NCBI GenBank assembly: GCA_030491005.1
Contig: JAKZMJ010000015.1
Location: 372,001-436,000, forward strand
DNA: 64,000 nucleotides
Source of the DNA: Sulfurospirillum sp.
Lineage (GTDB): Bacteria > Campylobacterota > Campylobacteria > Campylobacterales > Arcobacteraceae
Direction: 5' to 3'
This document shows positions 25,099 through 36,118 of this stretch, piece by piece. The notes below the pieces were generated by a model, which saw nothing but the letters and a program-made list of their open reading frames with translations, was not told the origin of the DNA and searched no databases. The position numbers were made by a program, and so were the translations under genes. Position 1 is the first letter of the stretch. Each line of letters begins with the position of its first letter.

Positions 25099-25743
25099 TT
25101 ATCTTGGTTTAAAAGACTTTGTAGTTTTACAAACATGAGGAAAAAGACAATTTTCACAATCAGGTTTTATAGCCTTACATATATATCTTCCAAATAAAAC
25201 CATAGCTTGATGAAAAATATGTAAGTCATCTTTTAATTTCTTAACCAAATGTTCTTCTGTTTGCATAACTGTTATACCATCACTTAAGCCAAGTCTGTGA
25301 GAGACTCTAAATACATGAGTATCAACAGCCATCAAGTTAGCTCCTTCGCTTTCTATCATAAAAACATTTGCAGTTTTATTACCAACTCCTGCTAAACTCA
25401 TAAGTTGTTTTTGAACATGAGGAATATTACCTTCAAAATTCTCAATAACACTATTTGCCATTTTTATAATATTTTTGGATTTATTATTAAAAAAAGAACA
25501 AGACTTTAATAATTCTTTTACATCTTCTAGTGAAGCTTGTGCTAAATCAAATACATTTGGGTATTTTTTAAATAAAGCAGGTGTTATGATATTAACTCTT
25601 TTATCTGTACATTGTGCTGAGAGTATAATAGCAATTAAAAGTTCGTAATCATTTGTATAGGAAAGTTCCGTAACTGCATTTGAGTATTTTTGTACAAAAG
25701 CTTCTTTTATAATTTGAATATCTTTTTTTGTGGCTTTTTTCAT
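25099..25743 (-). CDS. nth: Endonuclease III
   Basis: A 214-residue base-excision DNA glycosylase/AP lyase. The helix-hairpin-helix LMSLAGVGNKTANVFM is followed by the catalytic Asp in AVDTHVFRVSHRLGL; the catalytic Lys lies in the SAQCTDKRVN helix. The C-terminal 4Fe-4S cluster motif C-x6-C-x2-C-x5-C is intact (CKAIKPDCENCLFPHVC). It removes oxidised pyrimidines. It stands between the alpha operon and a GspF-like gene. Confidence 0.97.
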   Translation of the reverse strand: MKKATKKDIQIIKEAFVQKYSNAVTELSYTNDYELLIAIILSAQCTDKRVNIITPALFKKYPNVFDLAQASLEDVKELLKSCSFFNNKSKNIIKMANSVIENFEGNIPHVQKQLMSLAGVGNKTANVFMIESEGANLMAVDTHVFRVSHRLGLSDGITVMQTEEHLVKKLKDDLHIFHQAMVLFGRYICKAIKPDCENCLFPHVCKTTKSFKPR

Positions 25744-25835
25744 TCTTCTCCAAATATTATTGCGAGTTAAGTATTATAAATTATAGCAAAATAAAGATAT
25801 TTTACAAAATATTTAAAAGCTTTAAATATTGCATT

Positions 25836-27026
25836 TTAGATATTAATTATACTACTCATACTCCAAATAGGAACAAAAATAGCAACAATTAGCCATACAA
25901 TTAAAGACATAATTAATATAAAAAAAATAGGAGATATTAACAAAGATAAAAGTTTTAGTTTATCATCTAATCTTTTTTTATAAATATTTTTTATTTCATT
26001 TATTATTTTATTTATATTATTACTATGCTCTCCTGTGTTTATTAAATTTAACATCATATCATCAAATAAATTTACATTTTTAAATGCAAAACTTATAGAG
26101 TTACCACTTTTTATTAGATTATCAATTTTATTTATTTTATTTAATAAATATTTATTTTTTATAATAACTTTTGCTTGGACAATACAGGTATAAAATTCAT
26201 TTTTATTTTCTAATAAAAGACTAAGAAGTAAAAAATATCTATACAAATTCTTTATTTTATATATATCACTTAAGATAAATAAATTTTTAATAAATATTTT
26301 ATCTATTAAAAGTTCAAAAGTTTTATTTTTTTTATAAATATAAATAAAAATACTAAATAAAAATATAAAAATAAATAAAATAATATGTGTATAATTTTCT
26401 AAAATATTTTGAACACTAAATAATATTTGTGTAGCAAAAGATAAAGTAATACTATTTTCAACAAGCAAAAATTCAAACTTAGGAACAACAAAATTAAATA
26501 TTACAAATAATGAAGAAATAAAACACAATAATAAAACAATAGGATAAGAGATACTTTTAATAAACTCTTGTTTAGCTTGATATTCATCTTTTAATAAGAT
26601 ATGTAAAGCTTGTATATTTTTTGTAATATTTCCATAATTTTGACTAATTTTGAAAAAGGACTTAACTAAATGATTGATTTTAAACTCATCAAAATGTTTA
26701 GAAATTGCTTGATTTTTACTAAATGAGTTTTTTATAATGTTTAGAAATTTTATTATATTTTGATTTTTCCTATTTTTTATTAAAATATTAATAGCATCAT
26801 CTAATAATATTCCACTTTCTAACATCAAACTTAATTCATAAAAAACAAGAATTAGTTCTTTATCTTTAATTTTGTTAGATAGATTAATGTTATTAAAAAA
26901 TTTCTTATTAATTATTGTAATGTCTATAATATTAGAAGGCAAAGTTTGGCTATTTAAATCATTTGTTTCTATTATAATTGAGTGTACTTGTGTGTCTTTT
27001 TGAAAGCTTATCTTATATTTGTTCAT
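25836..27026 (-). CDS. Type II secretion/type IV pilus inner-membrane platform protein (GspF/PilC family)
   Basis: A 396-residue protein with the duplicated T2SSF domain. The first repeat begins KDKELILVFYELSLMLESGI (about 55-75); the second covers IKNLYRYFLLLSLLLENKNE through LNLINTGEHSNNINKIINEI. Membrane helices lie near residues 160-185, 205-230 and 365-390. In Campylobacter a relative (CtsF) serves DNA uptake. No ATPase, pilin or secretin gene lies beside it, so it is an orphan within this window. The membrane protein at 50308-51888, with a GspL/PilM-like layout, could be a partner. Second-repeat conservation is poor. Confidence 0.8.
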   Translation of the reverse strand: MNKYKISFQKDTQVHSIIIETNDLNSQTLPSNIIDITIINKKFFNNINLSNKIKDKELILVFYELSLMLESGILLDDAINILIKNRKNQNIIKFLNIIKNSFSKNQAISKHFDEFKINHLVKSFFKISQNYGNITKNIQALHILLKDEYQAKQEFIKSISYPIVLLLCFISSLFVIFNFVVPKFEFLLVENSITLSFATQILFSVQNILENYTHIILFIFIFLFSIFIYIYKKNKTFELLIDKIFIKNLFILSDIYKIKNLYRYFLLLSLLLENKNEFYTCIVQAKVIIKNKYLLNKINKIDNLIKSGNSISFAFKNVNLFDDMMLNLINTGEHSNNINKIINEIKNIYKKRLDDKLKLLSLLISPIFFILIMSLIVWLIVAIFVPIWSMSSIINI

Positions 27027-27074
27027 ACAAATAATATCTAAAAGGAAATGTTTTAATAAATAAACATATATGTT

Positions 27075-28484
27075 TTATGTTAAGTCTTTTAAAGTAGTAA
27101 TATTAGCAGCTAATTTATTTTGCACTTCTTCATATTCAAGTTGTGGTACTGAATCAGCTACTATTCCAGCACCTGCTTGAAAAATAACTTTATCTTTTGT
27201 CAACATTGTTGTTCTTATTGTAATCGCTGAATCCATATTACCATCAAAACCAAAATAAGCAATACTCCCTGAATAAAAATTTCTTTTAATACCTTCAAAT
27301 TGTGCTATTAGTTCCATGGCTCTAATTTTTGGAGCTCCTGTCATAGTTCCTGCTGTAAAAGTTGCTGCGAATAAATCGAACATATCATATTTATCATCAA
27401 TCATAGCCTCAACATCACTTACTATGTGCATAACATGAGAATATTTTTCAACTCTCATTAAATCACTTACTTTTACACTTCCTGTTTTAGCACAACGACT
27501 TACATCATTTCTACCTAAATCAACAAGCATAATATGTTCAGCTCTTTCTTTTGGATCACTTAAGAGTTCTTTTTCCATTTCTAAGTCTTGGTTTAGAGTT
27601 TTCCCTCTTTTTCTAGTCCCTGCAATTGGTCGTAAAAGAATATGACCATCAACTAATCTAATCATAACCTCAGGCGAACTTCCTGCTATTGTAAAGTTTT
27701 CAAACTCTAAAAAAAACAAATATGGACTTGGATTTTTACTTCTTAAGGCTCTATAAAAACTAAGATGATCAACTTTAGCTTTTTGTATAAATCTATTTGA
27801 CATAAGTATTTGAAAAACATCACCTGATTTTATCATCTCTTTTGATTTCTTAACCATTTCAAAAAACTTTTCTTTTGAAAAATTAAACTTTCCGTCATCT
27901 AAAAGAACGGCTTTTTTTAAAGGAGTAAAACTATATGGTTTTAATAATTCTTCTTCAATGTTATCTAAAGACTTTTTATGTTCTTTTAAAGAAGTAATCA
28001 TTATAAGTTGAGAGGTCTTATGTGAAAAACCTAGTATGATTTTAGGTCGTATTAAATCTAAATCAGGAATATTTAATTCATCTTCTAAATCATCCATAAA
28101 AGGTTTTAAAGATGGCTCAAACTCCTTACCCATATCATAAGATATATTTCCTATAAATCCATCAATTAAACCAATGCCTAGCTCAAGTGATTTTTGTCTA
28201 TAGAATTCTTTATCAAATACTTTATAATATTTTTGAAGATAGGCTAAAGGGTTAGAGTCTACTTCTTTAACTTCATCTTTTTCATTTCTAAAATATGTTT
28301 TAGAATTTTGATGCCATATTCTTTCTCTTTGACCTATTATAATGTACGAATAATTTCCATCTGTTGAATTAATAGTACTTTCAAATAAAAAAGTAATTTC
28401 TTTTTTAAAAAGCTTTTTTACTTTTTCATAGATTGAGACAGGAGTAAATTGATCTAAAAAAAGTTTTTTAGTATAAAAGTCCAT
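27075..28484 (-). CDS. trpE: Anthranilate synthase component I
   Basis: A 469-residue chorismate-utilising enzyme. The C-terminal core is complete: LLRPIAGTRKRG, then LLSDPKERAEHIMLVDLGRN, then AATFTAGTMTGAPKIRAMEL and SGSIAYFGFDGNMDSAITIR. The N-terminal FLFESTINSTDGNYSYI fits the tryptophan feedback site. It makes anthranilate from chorismate with the glutaminase TrpG, which is not in the window. It starts 13 bases after a SPOR gene, so it is likely transcribed from further upstream. p-Aminobenzoate synthase PabB is a less good match because of the N-terminal allosteric region. Confidence 0.92.
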   Translation of the reverse strand: MDFYTKKLFLDQFTPVSIYEKVKKLFKKEITFLFESTINSTDGNYSYIIIGQRERIWHQNSKTYFRNEKDEVKEVDSNPLAYLQKYYKVFDKEFYRQKSLELGIGLIDGFIGNISYDMGKEFEPSLKPFMDDLEDELNIPDLDLIRPKIILGFSHKTSQLIMITSLKEHKKSLDNIEEELLKPYSFTPLKKAVLLDDGKFNFSKEKFFEMVKKSKEMIKSGDVFQILMSNRFIQKAKVDHLSFYRALRSKNPSPYLFFLEFENFTIAGSSPEVMIRLVDGHILLRPIAGTRKRGKTLNQDLEMEKELLSDPKERAEHIMLVDLGRNDVSRCAKTGSVKVSDLMRVEKYSHVMHIVSDVEAMIDDKYDMFDLFAATFTAGTMTGAPKIRAMELIAQFEGIKRNFYSGSIAYFGFDGNMDSAITIRTTMLTKDKVIFQAGAGIVADSVPQLEYEEVQNKLAANITTLKDLT

Positions 28485-28497
28485 TATCTTAAAATAC

Positions 28498-29463
28498 TTA
28501 GAGTTTTAAAATAAATGTACTTGTAACATTTAATTTTTTCTTGATTTTTGAACTTTCAGAAGAAGCTTTATTGCGTGACATATAAGGACCAATTAAAAGC
28601 TTATAAAAAGTTTTATTTTTTATATAAATTTTATGTATTTTATACTTGTATCCTAAATTAGTAATATTATTTAAATATTTTTTATTTGGTATTTTTGAAA
28701 AAGCTCCAATTTGAACAAAAGTATTTTTTTGTAGTTTGCTTTGCTTTTGATTGCTATTTACTACTTTTGGTTCACTTCTAACAACTTTTTTCTTTGGCCA
28801 AATATTTTTATTAAAAGTCTTTTTAGCATTAGTATTTTTTCTTATCACTTTCTTAATCTGTTTTTTAATCTGTTTTTTTGCTTTTTTAACAATAATTTGT
28901 TTTTTCTTTTGAACTTGTTTAATTTCTTTTACTACTTTATCTTTTTGCTTACTTATTATTTCTTTAGCTTTATTAATTTTCAAGTGTTTAAGTTTTTCAA
29001 GCTTTTCTTCCATATCTTGAAGTGTAGTTTTATCTTTTACTTCTTTCTTTTTTTCTATGTTTTTAATTGTTTGTTCCATTATCTTCTGATATTGATCTTC
29101 TATATTTTCATTATTAATAATTTTTTGTTCTATTTTTTTTTCTTTTTGACTTATAAAAGAATCCTCATTCTTATCATTATTTGTCAATAAACGAATACTA
29201 ATGATTGTTAATAAAAATAAAATGATTAAAACTAAGCCTAAAAAAAGATATTTCTTTTTGTCACTTTTTGTAGCAGACTGATCAAGTAATAAATCATTTA
29301 ATTTTTGCTCAGTATCTTTTGTTTTAGATTTAGAATTATTATATTCTTTAGTGGTGTTAATATGATTTTCCACTTCTTCAAGTTTATGTAATTTTTCTTC
29401 TAATTCATTTTTTTCTTGTTTGATTTGAACTTTTTTAATAAACTCTTCACCTTTAATTTCCAA
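28498..29463 (-). CDS. SPOR-domain cell-division/cell-envelope protein
   Basis: A 321-residue bitopic protein: charged cytoplasmic tail 1-71, membrane helix about 72-92, a very lysine-rich coiled region to about 240, and a C-terminal SPOR domain (TFVQIGAFSKIPNKKYLNNI to the end) that binds denuded glycan strands at the septum. The layout matches DedD/FtsN-like proteins. Related SPOR proteins follow lysS-glyA in other Campylobacterota, as here. The linker is low complexity (for example KKAKKQIKKQIKKVI). Confidence 0.82.
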   Translation of the reverse strand: MEIKGEEFIKKVQIKQEKNELEEKLHKLEEVENHINTTKEYNNSKSKTKDTEQKLNDLLLDQSATKSDKKKYLFLGLVLIILFLLTIISIRLLTNNDKNEDSFISQKEKKIEQKIINNENIEDQYQKIMEQTIKNIEKKKEVKDKTTLQDMEEKLEKLKHLKINKAKEIISKQKDKVVKEIKQVQKKKQIIVKKAKKQIKKQIKKVIRKNTNAKKTFNKNIWPKKKVVRSEPKVVNSNQKQSKLQKNTFVQIGAFSKIPNKKYLNNITNLGYKYKIHKIYIKNKTFYKLLIGPYMSRNKASSESSKIKKKLNVTSTFILKL

Positions 29464-29492
29464 AACTATACCTTTTAAAATAATACTTTAAT

Positions 29493-29520
29493 AAAAGAAA
29501 GTATAGCTATACTTTCTTTT
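29493..29520. terminator. Perfect palindromic terminator between glyA and the SPOR gene
   Basis: A perfect 28-base palindrome with AAAA at the left and TTTT at the right end, so both strands give a stem followed by a U tract. It lies 8 bases beyond the glyA stop and ends the glyA message. The downstream SPOR-trpE genes then need their own promoter, which would have to lie between the hairpin and 29463. Confidence 0.75.
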
Positions 29521-29527
29521 TATAGTA

Positions 29528-30790
29528 TTAATATGTTGATTTATTATAGATTATAAAATCTTGAGTTAAAACTTTTAACTCTTTTTTTATTGTTTCTTGT
29601 AATGTAGTATTTTCAATGTCATCTAAGACATCACAAATTTTATTTGCAATAAGCTCAAATTCTTTTTCTTTCATACCTCGTGCGCTTAAAGCTGGACTTC
29701 CAACTCTAATACCAGAAGTTACAAAAGGAGATCTAGTTTCACCTGGAACTGTATTCATATTAACTGTAATTCCAGCATTTCCTAAAGCACTATCAGCTTG
29801 TTTACCTGAAAAATCTTTATTTAAAAAACTTACTAAAATTAAATGGTTATCACTTCCCCCACTAACTATATCATAGCCTCTTTTTATTATAACTTTTGCT
29901 AATACTTGTGTATTATTTATTACTTGTTGTGCATATTCTTTCCAAGAAGGATCTAATATTTCTTTAAATGCTACTGCTTTTGCAGCAATTACATGAATAA
30001 GTGGTCCACCTTGAAGTCCTGGGAAAATTGCTGAATTTATTTTTTTAGAAATATCTTCATCATTTGTCATAATCATTCCACCTCTTGGACCTCTTAGTGT
30101 CTTATGAGTTGTAGTTGTAACCACATGAGCATGAGGGAAAGGTGATACATGAAGACCAGCAGCAACCAAACCAGCGATATGTGCAATGTCTGCGAATAAA
30201 ATAGCACCTACTTCATTGGCTATTTCTCTAAATCTTTTAAAGTCAATTTCTCTTGCATATGCGCTAGCTCCACAAATAATTATTTTAGGTCTTACAATTT
30301 TCGCAATTTCTAAGACTTTATCATAATTTATTCGTCCATCAAGTTCAACCCCATAATAAAAAGCAGAATAGTTTTTACCAGAAAAAGATGGTTTACTTCC
30401 ATGTGTTAAATGTCCACCATGAGATAAATCCATACCTAATATTTTATCGCCAGCTTTTATAAGTGCTGCATAAACAGCACCATTTGCTTGGCTTCCTGAG
30501 TGTGGTTGTACATTTGCATAAGTACATTTAAAAATTTCACAAGCTCTGTTTATTGCAAGTTCTTCAACTTTATCAGCATATTCACAACCACCATAATATC
30601 TTTTATATGGATAACCCTCAGCATATTTATTTGTAAAAATTGAACCCATAGCTTGCATAACAGCAGGAGATGTAAAATTCTCACTTGCTATCATCTCTAA
30701 GTGATCACTTTGTCGCTCCAACTCATCTTCTAAAATATCAAAAATTTCTTTATCTGATTCTTGTAAATTTTTACTTGTAATATAGCTCAT
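29528..30790 (-). CDS. glyA: Serine hydroxymethyltransferase
   Basis: A 420-residue PLP enzyme. Diagnostic segments are [36 protein letters not shown], and [19 protein letters not shown] with the PLP lysine. It interconverts serine and glycine and supplies one-carbon units as methylene-tetrahydrofolate. It lies downstream of lysS with a 148-base gap, and AGGAG precedes the ATG. Length is typical. Confidence 0.98.
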   Translation of the reverse strand: MSYITSKNLQESDKEIFDILEDELERQSDHLEMIASENFTSPAVMQAMGSIFTNKYAEGYPYKRYYGGCEYADKVEELAINRACEIFKCTYANVQPHSGSQANGAVYAALIKAGDKILGMDLSHGGHLTHGSKPSFSGKNYSAFYYGVELDGRINYDKVLEIAKIVRPKIIICGASAYAREIDFKRFREIANEVGAILFADIAHIAGLVAAGLHVSPFPHAHVVTTTTHKTLRGPRGGMIMTNDEDISKKINSAIFPGLQGGPLIHVIAAKAVAFKEILDPSWKEYAQQVINNTQVLAKVIIKRGYDIVSGGSDNHLILVSFLNKDFSGKQADSALGNAGITVNMNTVPGETRSPFVTSGIRVGSPALSARGMKEKEFELIANKICDVLDDIENTTLQETIKKELKVLTQDFIIYNKSTY

Positions 30791-30938
30791 GTATTTCTCC
30801 TATTAAATTATAAATTAACTTTATTTAAAAAATCAAATAAAGCAACACAATACTGCAAACCTTTAATTATATATTATAATTTATAAAAGTGGAGAAATAA
30901 TATCACTTTACTTAAAACTATAAAAATATTTTACCTTA

Positions 30939-32450
30939 TTAATGTTCATGTAAATCTATTTCGTGTTTAATTACTTTCATAGCTGGAAATAATAACACAT
31001 CTCTAATTGAATGTTGATTTGTTAATAACATAACTAATCTATCCATTCCTATACCTTGTCCAGCTGTTGGTGCCATACCATAAGATAAAGCATTTACAAA
31101 ATCTTCATCCATTTCATGAGCTTCATCATCTCCCCCAGCTTCTTTGTTTTCACCTTGAGCTTTAAATCTTTGAAGTTGATCAAGAGGGTCATTTAATTCA
31201 GAAAAAGCATTTGCTATTTCTCTTCCTGCAATAAATAATTCAAATCTTTGTGTCAAATGTGTTTGCTCGTCATCTCTTCTTGCAAGTGGTGAAATTTCAA
31301 CAGGATAATGAGTAATAAAAGTGGGATTTATTAATTTGTCTTCAACAAATTCATCAAACAATTCACCTTGTAATTGTCCCAAATTCATATTTTCATTTAC
31401 ATCAATTTTCTTTTCTTTTAAATAACTTATAATATTTTCTTTATTTTTAACTATAGGAGCAGGAATATTGCCAATTTCACTTAAAGAATCAATTAAAGTT
31501 ATTTGACTAAATTTTGTAAAATCCACCTTAAACTCTCCATAAGGCAGCGTTGTTGGTAAATCTAAGTGTTCAAAAAGATATTCAAAATATTCTTTTGTTA
31601 AAATTATCAAATCTTTATATGTTTTATATGCCCAGTAAAATTCAATAGAAGTAAACTCAGGATTATGTGTTGCGTCCATGCCTTCATTTCTAAAGCATCT
31701 ATTTATTTCAAATACTGCTTCAAAACCACCTACAATTAGTCTTTTTAGATATAGTTCAGGTGCAATTCTTAAATATCTATCAATTCCTAAAGCATTATGA
31801 TGAGTTACAAAAGGTTTAGCATTTGCACCCCCTGCAATAGGGTGCATCATAGGAGTTTCTACTTCTAAAAAGCCTTTATTTTCAAAAAATCTTCTTGTTA
31901 AAGAAATAACCTTTGATCTAATATGAAATGTTTTACGAACTTCACTATTCATAATAAGATCTAAGTATCTTTGTCTATATCTTAATTCTTTATCTTGAAT
32001 TCCATGATATTTTTCAGGAAGTGGAGAAATAGCTTTTGTTAAAATCTTTAAATCGTGAACATGAAGTGATAATTCACCTTTTTGTGTAATAAAAGGATAA
32101 CCTGAAACTTCTATAATATCGCCAACTTCAATATTTTTTTTGAAAATTGTATTATAAAAGTCTTCTTTTAAGTTATCTCTTGCTACATAAATTTGTAAAA
32201 GTCCAGATTCATCTTCAATTTTAAGAAAACTTGCTTTTCCCATAAGTCTAAAAAACTTAATTCTTCCTGCAAGAATATAATGTCTATTTTCATCTCTTCT
32301 TTCTTGCGTTTGAAAAAGATCACTATTTACATTTATATATTTTGAAACACTTGTATTTCTTTTACTATCATTTGAGTAAGGATTTATTCCTAAGTCTTTT
32401 AATTTTTGTACTTTTTCTATTCTTTGTTGTATATATTTATTTTCAAACAA
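30939..32450 (-). CDS. lysS: Lysyl-tRNA synthetase (class II)
   Basis: A 503-residue class II synthetase: N-terminal OB fold ([20 protein letters not shown]), then the class II core with motif 2 ([20 protein letters not shown]) and motif 3 ([18 protein letters not shown]). It charges tRNA-Lys. It follows cvpA by 11 bases and precedes glyA, an order common in Campylobacterota. Confidence 0.98.
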   Translation of the reverse strand: MFENKYIQQRIEKVQKLKDLGINPYSNDSKRNTSVSKYINVNSDLFQTQERRDENRHYILAGRIKFFRLMGKASFLKIEDESGLLQIYVARDNLKEDFYNTIFKKNIEVGDIIEVSGYPFITQKGELSLHVHDLKILTKAISPLPEKYHGIQDKELRYRQRYLDLIMNSEVRKTFHIRSKVISLTRRFFENKGFLEVETPMMHPIAGGANAKPFVTHHNALGIDRYLRIAPELYLKRLIVGGFEAVFEINRCFRNEGMDATHNPEFTSIEFYWAYKTYKDLIILTKEYFEYLFEHLDLPTTLPYGEFKVDFTKFSQITLIDSLSEIGNIPAPIVKNKENIISYLKEKKIDVNENMNLGQLQGELFDEFVEDKLINPTFITHYPVEISPLARRDDEQTHLTQRFELFIAGREIANAFSELNDPLDQLQRFKAQGENKEAGGDDEAHEMDEDFVNALSYGMAPTAGQGIGMDRLVMLLTNQHSIRDVLLFPAMKVIKHEIDLHEH

Positions 32451-32461
32451 TTTTATTTTCC

Positions 32462-33058
32462 TTATTGTTTTTCGTTATCAAAGTTTTCTACCATATTAGA
32501 ACCTTCTTCTTTTTCTTCGCTTGAATTATTATCATAATTATTTATTTTTTTTTCAATACCACTCATTAATTGTGCTGTGTCTATTTTGACTATATAAGCC
32601 CCAGTTTCTAATAAATAAGGGTATAAAAAGGAGTCTTGTCCTTTTTCCTTCATAAGATTTTCTATAGTTTTTATTTGTGTTAAACCATAAGTAATAACAG
32701 CAAAAAATAAAAATATTTTTGCACTTCCAAAGGCACAACCAAGTATCCTATCAATGGTACTTAAACCACTAAGTTGAAATAATTTATTTATAAATGTTCC
32801 AATAACATAAGCTATAATCCAAAATCCAATAAATCCAAGTACAAAACCTATTAAACTAATAGTATGTTTATTTTCTAATGCTAGCAAGGGAGCTATAAGT
32901 TCACCTAATTGCACAGCAAATCTTGATGAAACAAAAATACCTCCTACTAGTCCAACTAGCGAAAAAACTTCTTTTACAAAACCAGAAAAAAGACCTTTTA
33001 ACCCTAATAATACTGTAAGAGACAATACAACAACATCAAATATATTTAATGACTCCAT
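32462..33058 (-). CDS. CvpA-family membrane protein
   Basis: A 198-residue inner-membrane protein with four helices in the first 130 residues: [55 protein letters not shown] and [15 protein letters not shown]. This is the CvpA pattern, a family linked to envelope integrity and colicin V production. The C-terminal tail is acidic and cytoplasmic. It is the first gene of the cvpA-lysS run. Confidence 0.85.
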   Translation of the reverse strand: MESLNIFDVVVLSLTVLLGLKGLFSGFVKEVFSLVGLVGGIFVSSRFAVQLGELIAPLLALENKHTISLIGFVLGFIGFWIIAYVIGTFINKLFQLSGLSTIDRILGCAFGSAKIFLFFAVITYGLTQIKTIENLMKEKGQDSFLYPYLLETGAYIVKIDTAQLMSGIEKKINNYDNNSSEEKEEGSNMVENFDNEKQ

Positions 33059-33148
33059 CTTAGCTCTCCTTATAATTGAAGCACATTGTATCTAATTATC
33101 TTGAAATAGAAGTTTAATAGATTTTTTTATTAAAAATTAATTTTTTTT

Positions 33149-33157
33149 TGCTACAAT
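33149..33157 (+). promoter_or_regulatory. Extended -10 promoter placing ispG on a leaderless transcript
   Basis: TGCTACAAT, an extended -10 box behind a run of nine T, ends 5 bases before the ispG ATG at 33163. The usual 6-7 base spacing puts the transcript start at or within a base or two of the A of the ATG. No ribosome site is present. Confidence 0.6.
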
Positions 33158-33162
33158 TTAGC

Positions 33163-34233
33163 ATGATAAAAAGATACCCAACTAAAACTATATATGTAGG
33201 TAATGTTCCTATTGGTGGCACATCTGCTATTTCTGTGCAGTCTATGACTTATACAAAAACTAGCGATATACAAGCAACGGTTGAACAAATAAAGTGTTTA
33301 CATTTTGCAGGTGCTAATATAGTGCGATTAGCTGTTCCTGATGTTCAAGCTGCTAGTGCTTTAGAAGAAATTAAAAAACAAGTCTCTTTGCCTATTGTTG
33401 CAGATATACATTTTAATTATAAGTTAGCTTTAATGGCTGCTAAAAGTGTAGATTGTATTCGTATTAATCCTGGAAATATTGGGGATAAACAAAGAGTTAA
33501 AGAAGTGGTAAAAGCCTGTCAAGAAAGAAATATTCCTATACGAATTGGTATAAATTCAGGATCACTTGAAAAGCAATTTGAAAATAAATATGGTCAAACA
33601 CCAAAAGGTATGGTCGCAAGTGCTGATTATAATATAAAGTTTTTAGAAGATTTAGGCTTTACTAATATTAAAGTATCTTTAAAAGCTAGTGATGTGCAAA
33701 GAACAGTACAAGCATATAGAGATTTAAGACCTATGAATAATTATCCTTTTCATTTAGGAGTTACTGAAGCTGGAACACTTTTTCATAGTACCATTAAATC
33801 CTCAATTGCTTTAGGAGCATTACTCTTAGATGGTATTGGAGATACTCTTCGTATTTCTATAACTGGTGAGTTAGAAAAAGAAATTGAAGTTGGAAAGGCT
33901 ATTTTAAAAGATGTAGGTTTAGTAAAAGAAGGCTTAAACATCATATCTTGTCCAACTTGTGGAAGAATAGAAGTAGATTTGGTTGAAGTAGTAAAGAAAG
34001 TTGAAGAAAAAACAAAACATATCAAAGTGCCTTTAGATGTATCTGTTATGGGGTGTGTTGTCAATGCTCTAGGTGAGGCTAAAAGTGCTGATATTGCTAT
34101 TGCTTATGGAAAAGGGTCTGGACTTATTATAAAAAAAGGTGAAACAATAGCTAAGTTACCTACAGATGAATTACTTGATAGGTTTTTAATAGAAGTTGAA
34201 AAAGAAGCTAACATAAGGCAAGAACTTGGATAG
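33163..34233 (+). CDS. ispG: 4-hydroxy-3-methylbut-2-enyl diphosphate synthase (flavodoxin)
   Basis: A 356-residue iron-sulfur enzyme of the MEP isoprenoid pathway. I choose ATG 33163 ([20 protein letters not shown]) over an in-frame TTG 15 bases upstream, since family members start at this point. The TIM-barrel part contains VRLAVPD and [12 protein letters not shown]; the cluster ligands are C-x2-C in ISCPTCGR plus the Cys in [11 protein letters not shown]. The gene overlaps the dnaB start by 8 bases. The -10 box abuts the start codon, suggesting a leaderless message. Confidence 0.97.
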   Translation: MIKRYPTKTIYVGNVPIGGTSAISVQSMTYTKTSDIQATVEQIKCLHFAGANIVRLAVPDVQAASALEEIKKQVSLPIVADIHFNYKLALMAAKSVDCIRINPGNIGDKQRVKEVVKACQERNIPIRIGINSGSLEKQFENKYGQTPKGMVASADYNIKFLEDLGFTNIKVSLKASDVQRTVQAYRDLRPMNNYPFHLGVTEAGTLFHSTIKSSIALGALLLDGIGDTLRISITGELEKEIEVGKAILKDVGLVKEGLNIISCPTCGRIEVDLVEVVKKVEEKTKHIKVPLDVSVMGCVVNALGEAKSADIAIAYGKGSGLIIKKGETIAKLPTDELLDRFLIEVEKEANIRQELG

Positions 34234-35665
34234 TATTTATAGAGTAAATATTGAAAGAGCTGTACTAAGCTCAATACTGTTTAATCCTGAAGAATTTGAA
34301 AATATTATAGAAGTTTTAAAAGCAAAAGATTTTTATCTTCTTGCTCATCAAAAAATCTTTGAGATTATGATTAATCTATATAATGATGATATGCCTCTTG
34401 ATGAAGAATTTATTCGAAAAAGAGTTAATACAAAAGATCTTGATGATTCTATTTTAATAGAAATACTCTTAGCAAATCCAATTACAAATACAAGTGCTTA
34501 TGTTAAAGAGATTAAAGATGCTTCTATTAAAAGAGAACTTTCTACTTTAGCAACTACCATTAAAAGAGTCTCAATTGAAGAAGATATAAGTGCAAATGAA
34601 GCCTTAGATACGGTACAAGGTGAACTATATAAAATATCAACTAACTCTATTAATTCAGAGTTAAAAGATATGGTGCAAATTACAGATGATACTTTATCTT
34701 ATATTAAGAAGATGAAAGAATTAGGAAATAAACACTTAATTGGAGAGACTACAGGTTTTTATGATTTAGATAAAAAAACTACAGGTTTCAACGCTGGTGA
34801 TTTAGTCATCATTGCAGCACGACCAGCTATGGGAAAAACGGCGCTTGTATTAAATATGGCTTTAAAGAATATAGAATTAAACAAAGGTGTAGTTTTATTT
34901 TCACTTGAAATGCCTTCTGAACAATTAATGCTAAGACTACTATCTGCAAAAACATCTATACCCTTACAAAATTTACGAAAAGGTGATTTAAATGATGAGC
35001 AGTGGTCAAGACTTACAAATGCTTTTGATGATTTAAGTACTAAAAAACTTTTTGTTGATGATGGAGGTAGTTTAAATATTAATCAACTACGCTCAAGAGT
35101 GAGAAAACTAGCACAAAATGAAGATAATAATATTTCAATGGTTATCATTGATTATTTACAACTAATGCAAGGAACTGGAAATAAAGATAGACATCAAGAA
35201 GTGTCTGATATTTCAAGAGGATTAAAACTTTTAGCAAGAGAGATGAAGATACCTGTAATTGCTTTGTCTCAATTAAATAGAGGTTTAGAAAGTAGACCTG
35301 ATAAAAGACCCATGTTAAGTGATATAAGAGAATCAGGTTCTATTGAACAAGATGCTGATATTATTATGTTTGTTTATAGAGATGATGTTTATAAAGAAAG
35401 AGATGAGGCTAGAAAAGAAAAAGAAGCTAAAGATAAAGGCGATGAATATAAATCAAAATTTTTACACAAATCAGTAGAAGAAGCTGAAATTATAATTGGA
35501 AAACAAAGAAATGGTCCAATAGGCACAGTAAAATTAGACTTCCACAAAAACCTTACAAAATTTATTGATAAAGAAAATGACTCAAGCGCTCCAATAGAAA
35601 CTATATATGAAAGTGTTGCTGATATTCAAAAAGAAACACATATTGAATTACCAGATATTATATAA
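34226..35665 (+). CDS. dnaB: Replicative DNA helicase DnaB
   Basis: A 479-residue hexameric helicase. It probably starts at TTG 34226 ([20 protein letters not shown]) with AAGG 7 bases before it; the start overlaps the end of ispG. The N-terminal primase-interaction domain is followed by the RecA core: Walker [17 protein letters not shown], then [19 protein letters not shown], Walker [11 protein letters not shown], and [15 protein letters not shown]. It unwinds the fork during replication. No intein is present. Confidence 0.97.
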   Translation: MDSIYRVNIERAVLSSILFNPEEFENIIEVLKAKDFYLLAHQKIFEIMINLYNDDMPLDEEFIRKRVNTKDLDDSILIEILLANPITNTSAYVKEIKDASIKRELSTLATTIKRVSIEEDISANEALDTVQGELYKISTNSINSELKDMVQITDDTLSYIKKMKELGNKHLIGETTGFYDLDKKTTGFNAGDLVIIAARPAMGKTALVLNMALKNIELNKGVVLFSLEMPSEQLMLRLLSAKTSIPLQNLRKGDLNDEQWSRLTNAFDDLSTKKLFVDDGGSLNINQLRSRVRKLAQNEDNNISMVIIDYLQLMQGTGNKDRHQEVSDISRGLKLLAREMKIPVIALSQLNRGLESRPDKRPMLSDIRESGSIEQDADIIMFVYRDDVYKERDEARKEKEAKDKGDEYKSKFLHKSVEEAEIIIGKQRNGPIGTVKLDFHKNLTKFIDKENDSSAPIETIYESVADIQKETHIELPDII

Positions 35666-35691
35666 TATCTGATTTAAAAAATAGGTTGAAA

Positions 35692-36045
35692 ATGATAGGT
35701 ATAGATATAGTTAAAATTGACAGAATTACAAAGATGTATGAAAAATTTGGTGCTAAAGCATATGAAAGATTTTTAAGTAAAAAAGAAATACTTTTAATCA
35801 AATCACCTCAAACAGCAGCTGGTTTTTGGGCATTAAAAGAGGCTGCAAGTAAAGCAATAGGCACAGGCATTGGGAAAAAATGTAGTTTTCTTGATATAAA
35901 AATAAAAAAAAACAAACATAATGCTCCTTTACTAAAATATAAAAAAAGTCTTAGAAAAAAATATAATATAAAAAAATCTTTTGTTTCTATATCTCATGAT
36001 AGTGGGCTTGCTATTGCAGTGGTTGTAAATATTTTAATAAAATAA
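35692..36045 (+). CDS. acpS: Holo-[acyl-carrier-protein] synthase
   Basis: A 117-residue phosphopantetheinyl transferase: MIGIDIVKIDRITKMYEKFG with the metal-binding Asp, then FWALKEAASKAIGTGIGKKC with the catalytic Glu and Lys, and SISHDSGLAIAVVV. I use ATG 35692 with TAGG 6 bases before it rather than the in-frame TTG at 35686. It activates acyl carrier protein for fatty-acid synthesis. It lies 26 bases after dnaB, likely the same transcript. Confidence 0.95.
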   Translation: MIGIDIVKIDRITKMYEKFGAKAYERFLSKKEILLIKSPQTAAGFWALKEAASKAIGTGIGKKCSFLDIKIKKNKHNAPLLKYKKSLRKKYNIKKSFVSISHDSGLAIAVVVNILIK

Positions 36046-36118
36046 CATACTTACAACTAGATACTAAATATTCTTATTCCCATTTAAATTTAATATATAT
36101 CTATTTTAATAAATTATT

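Noticed and set aside
34226-35665. Intein in DnaB
   Set aside because: The protein has normal length (479 residues) and Walker motifs are continuous.
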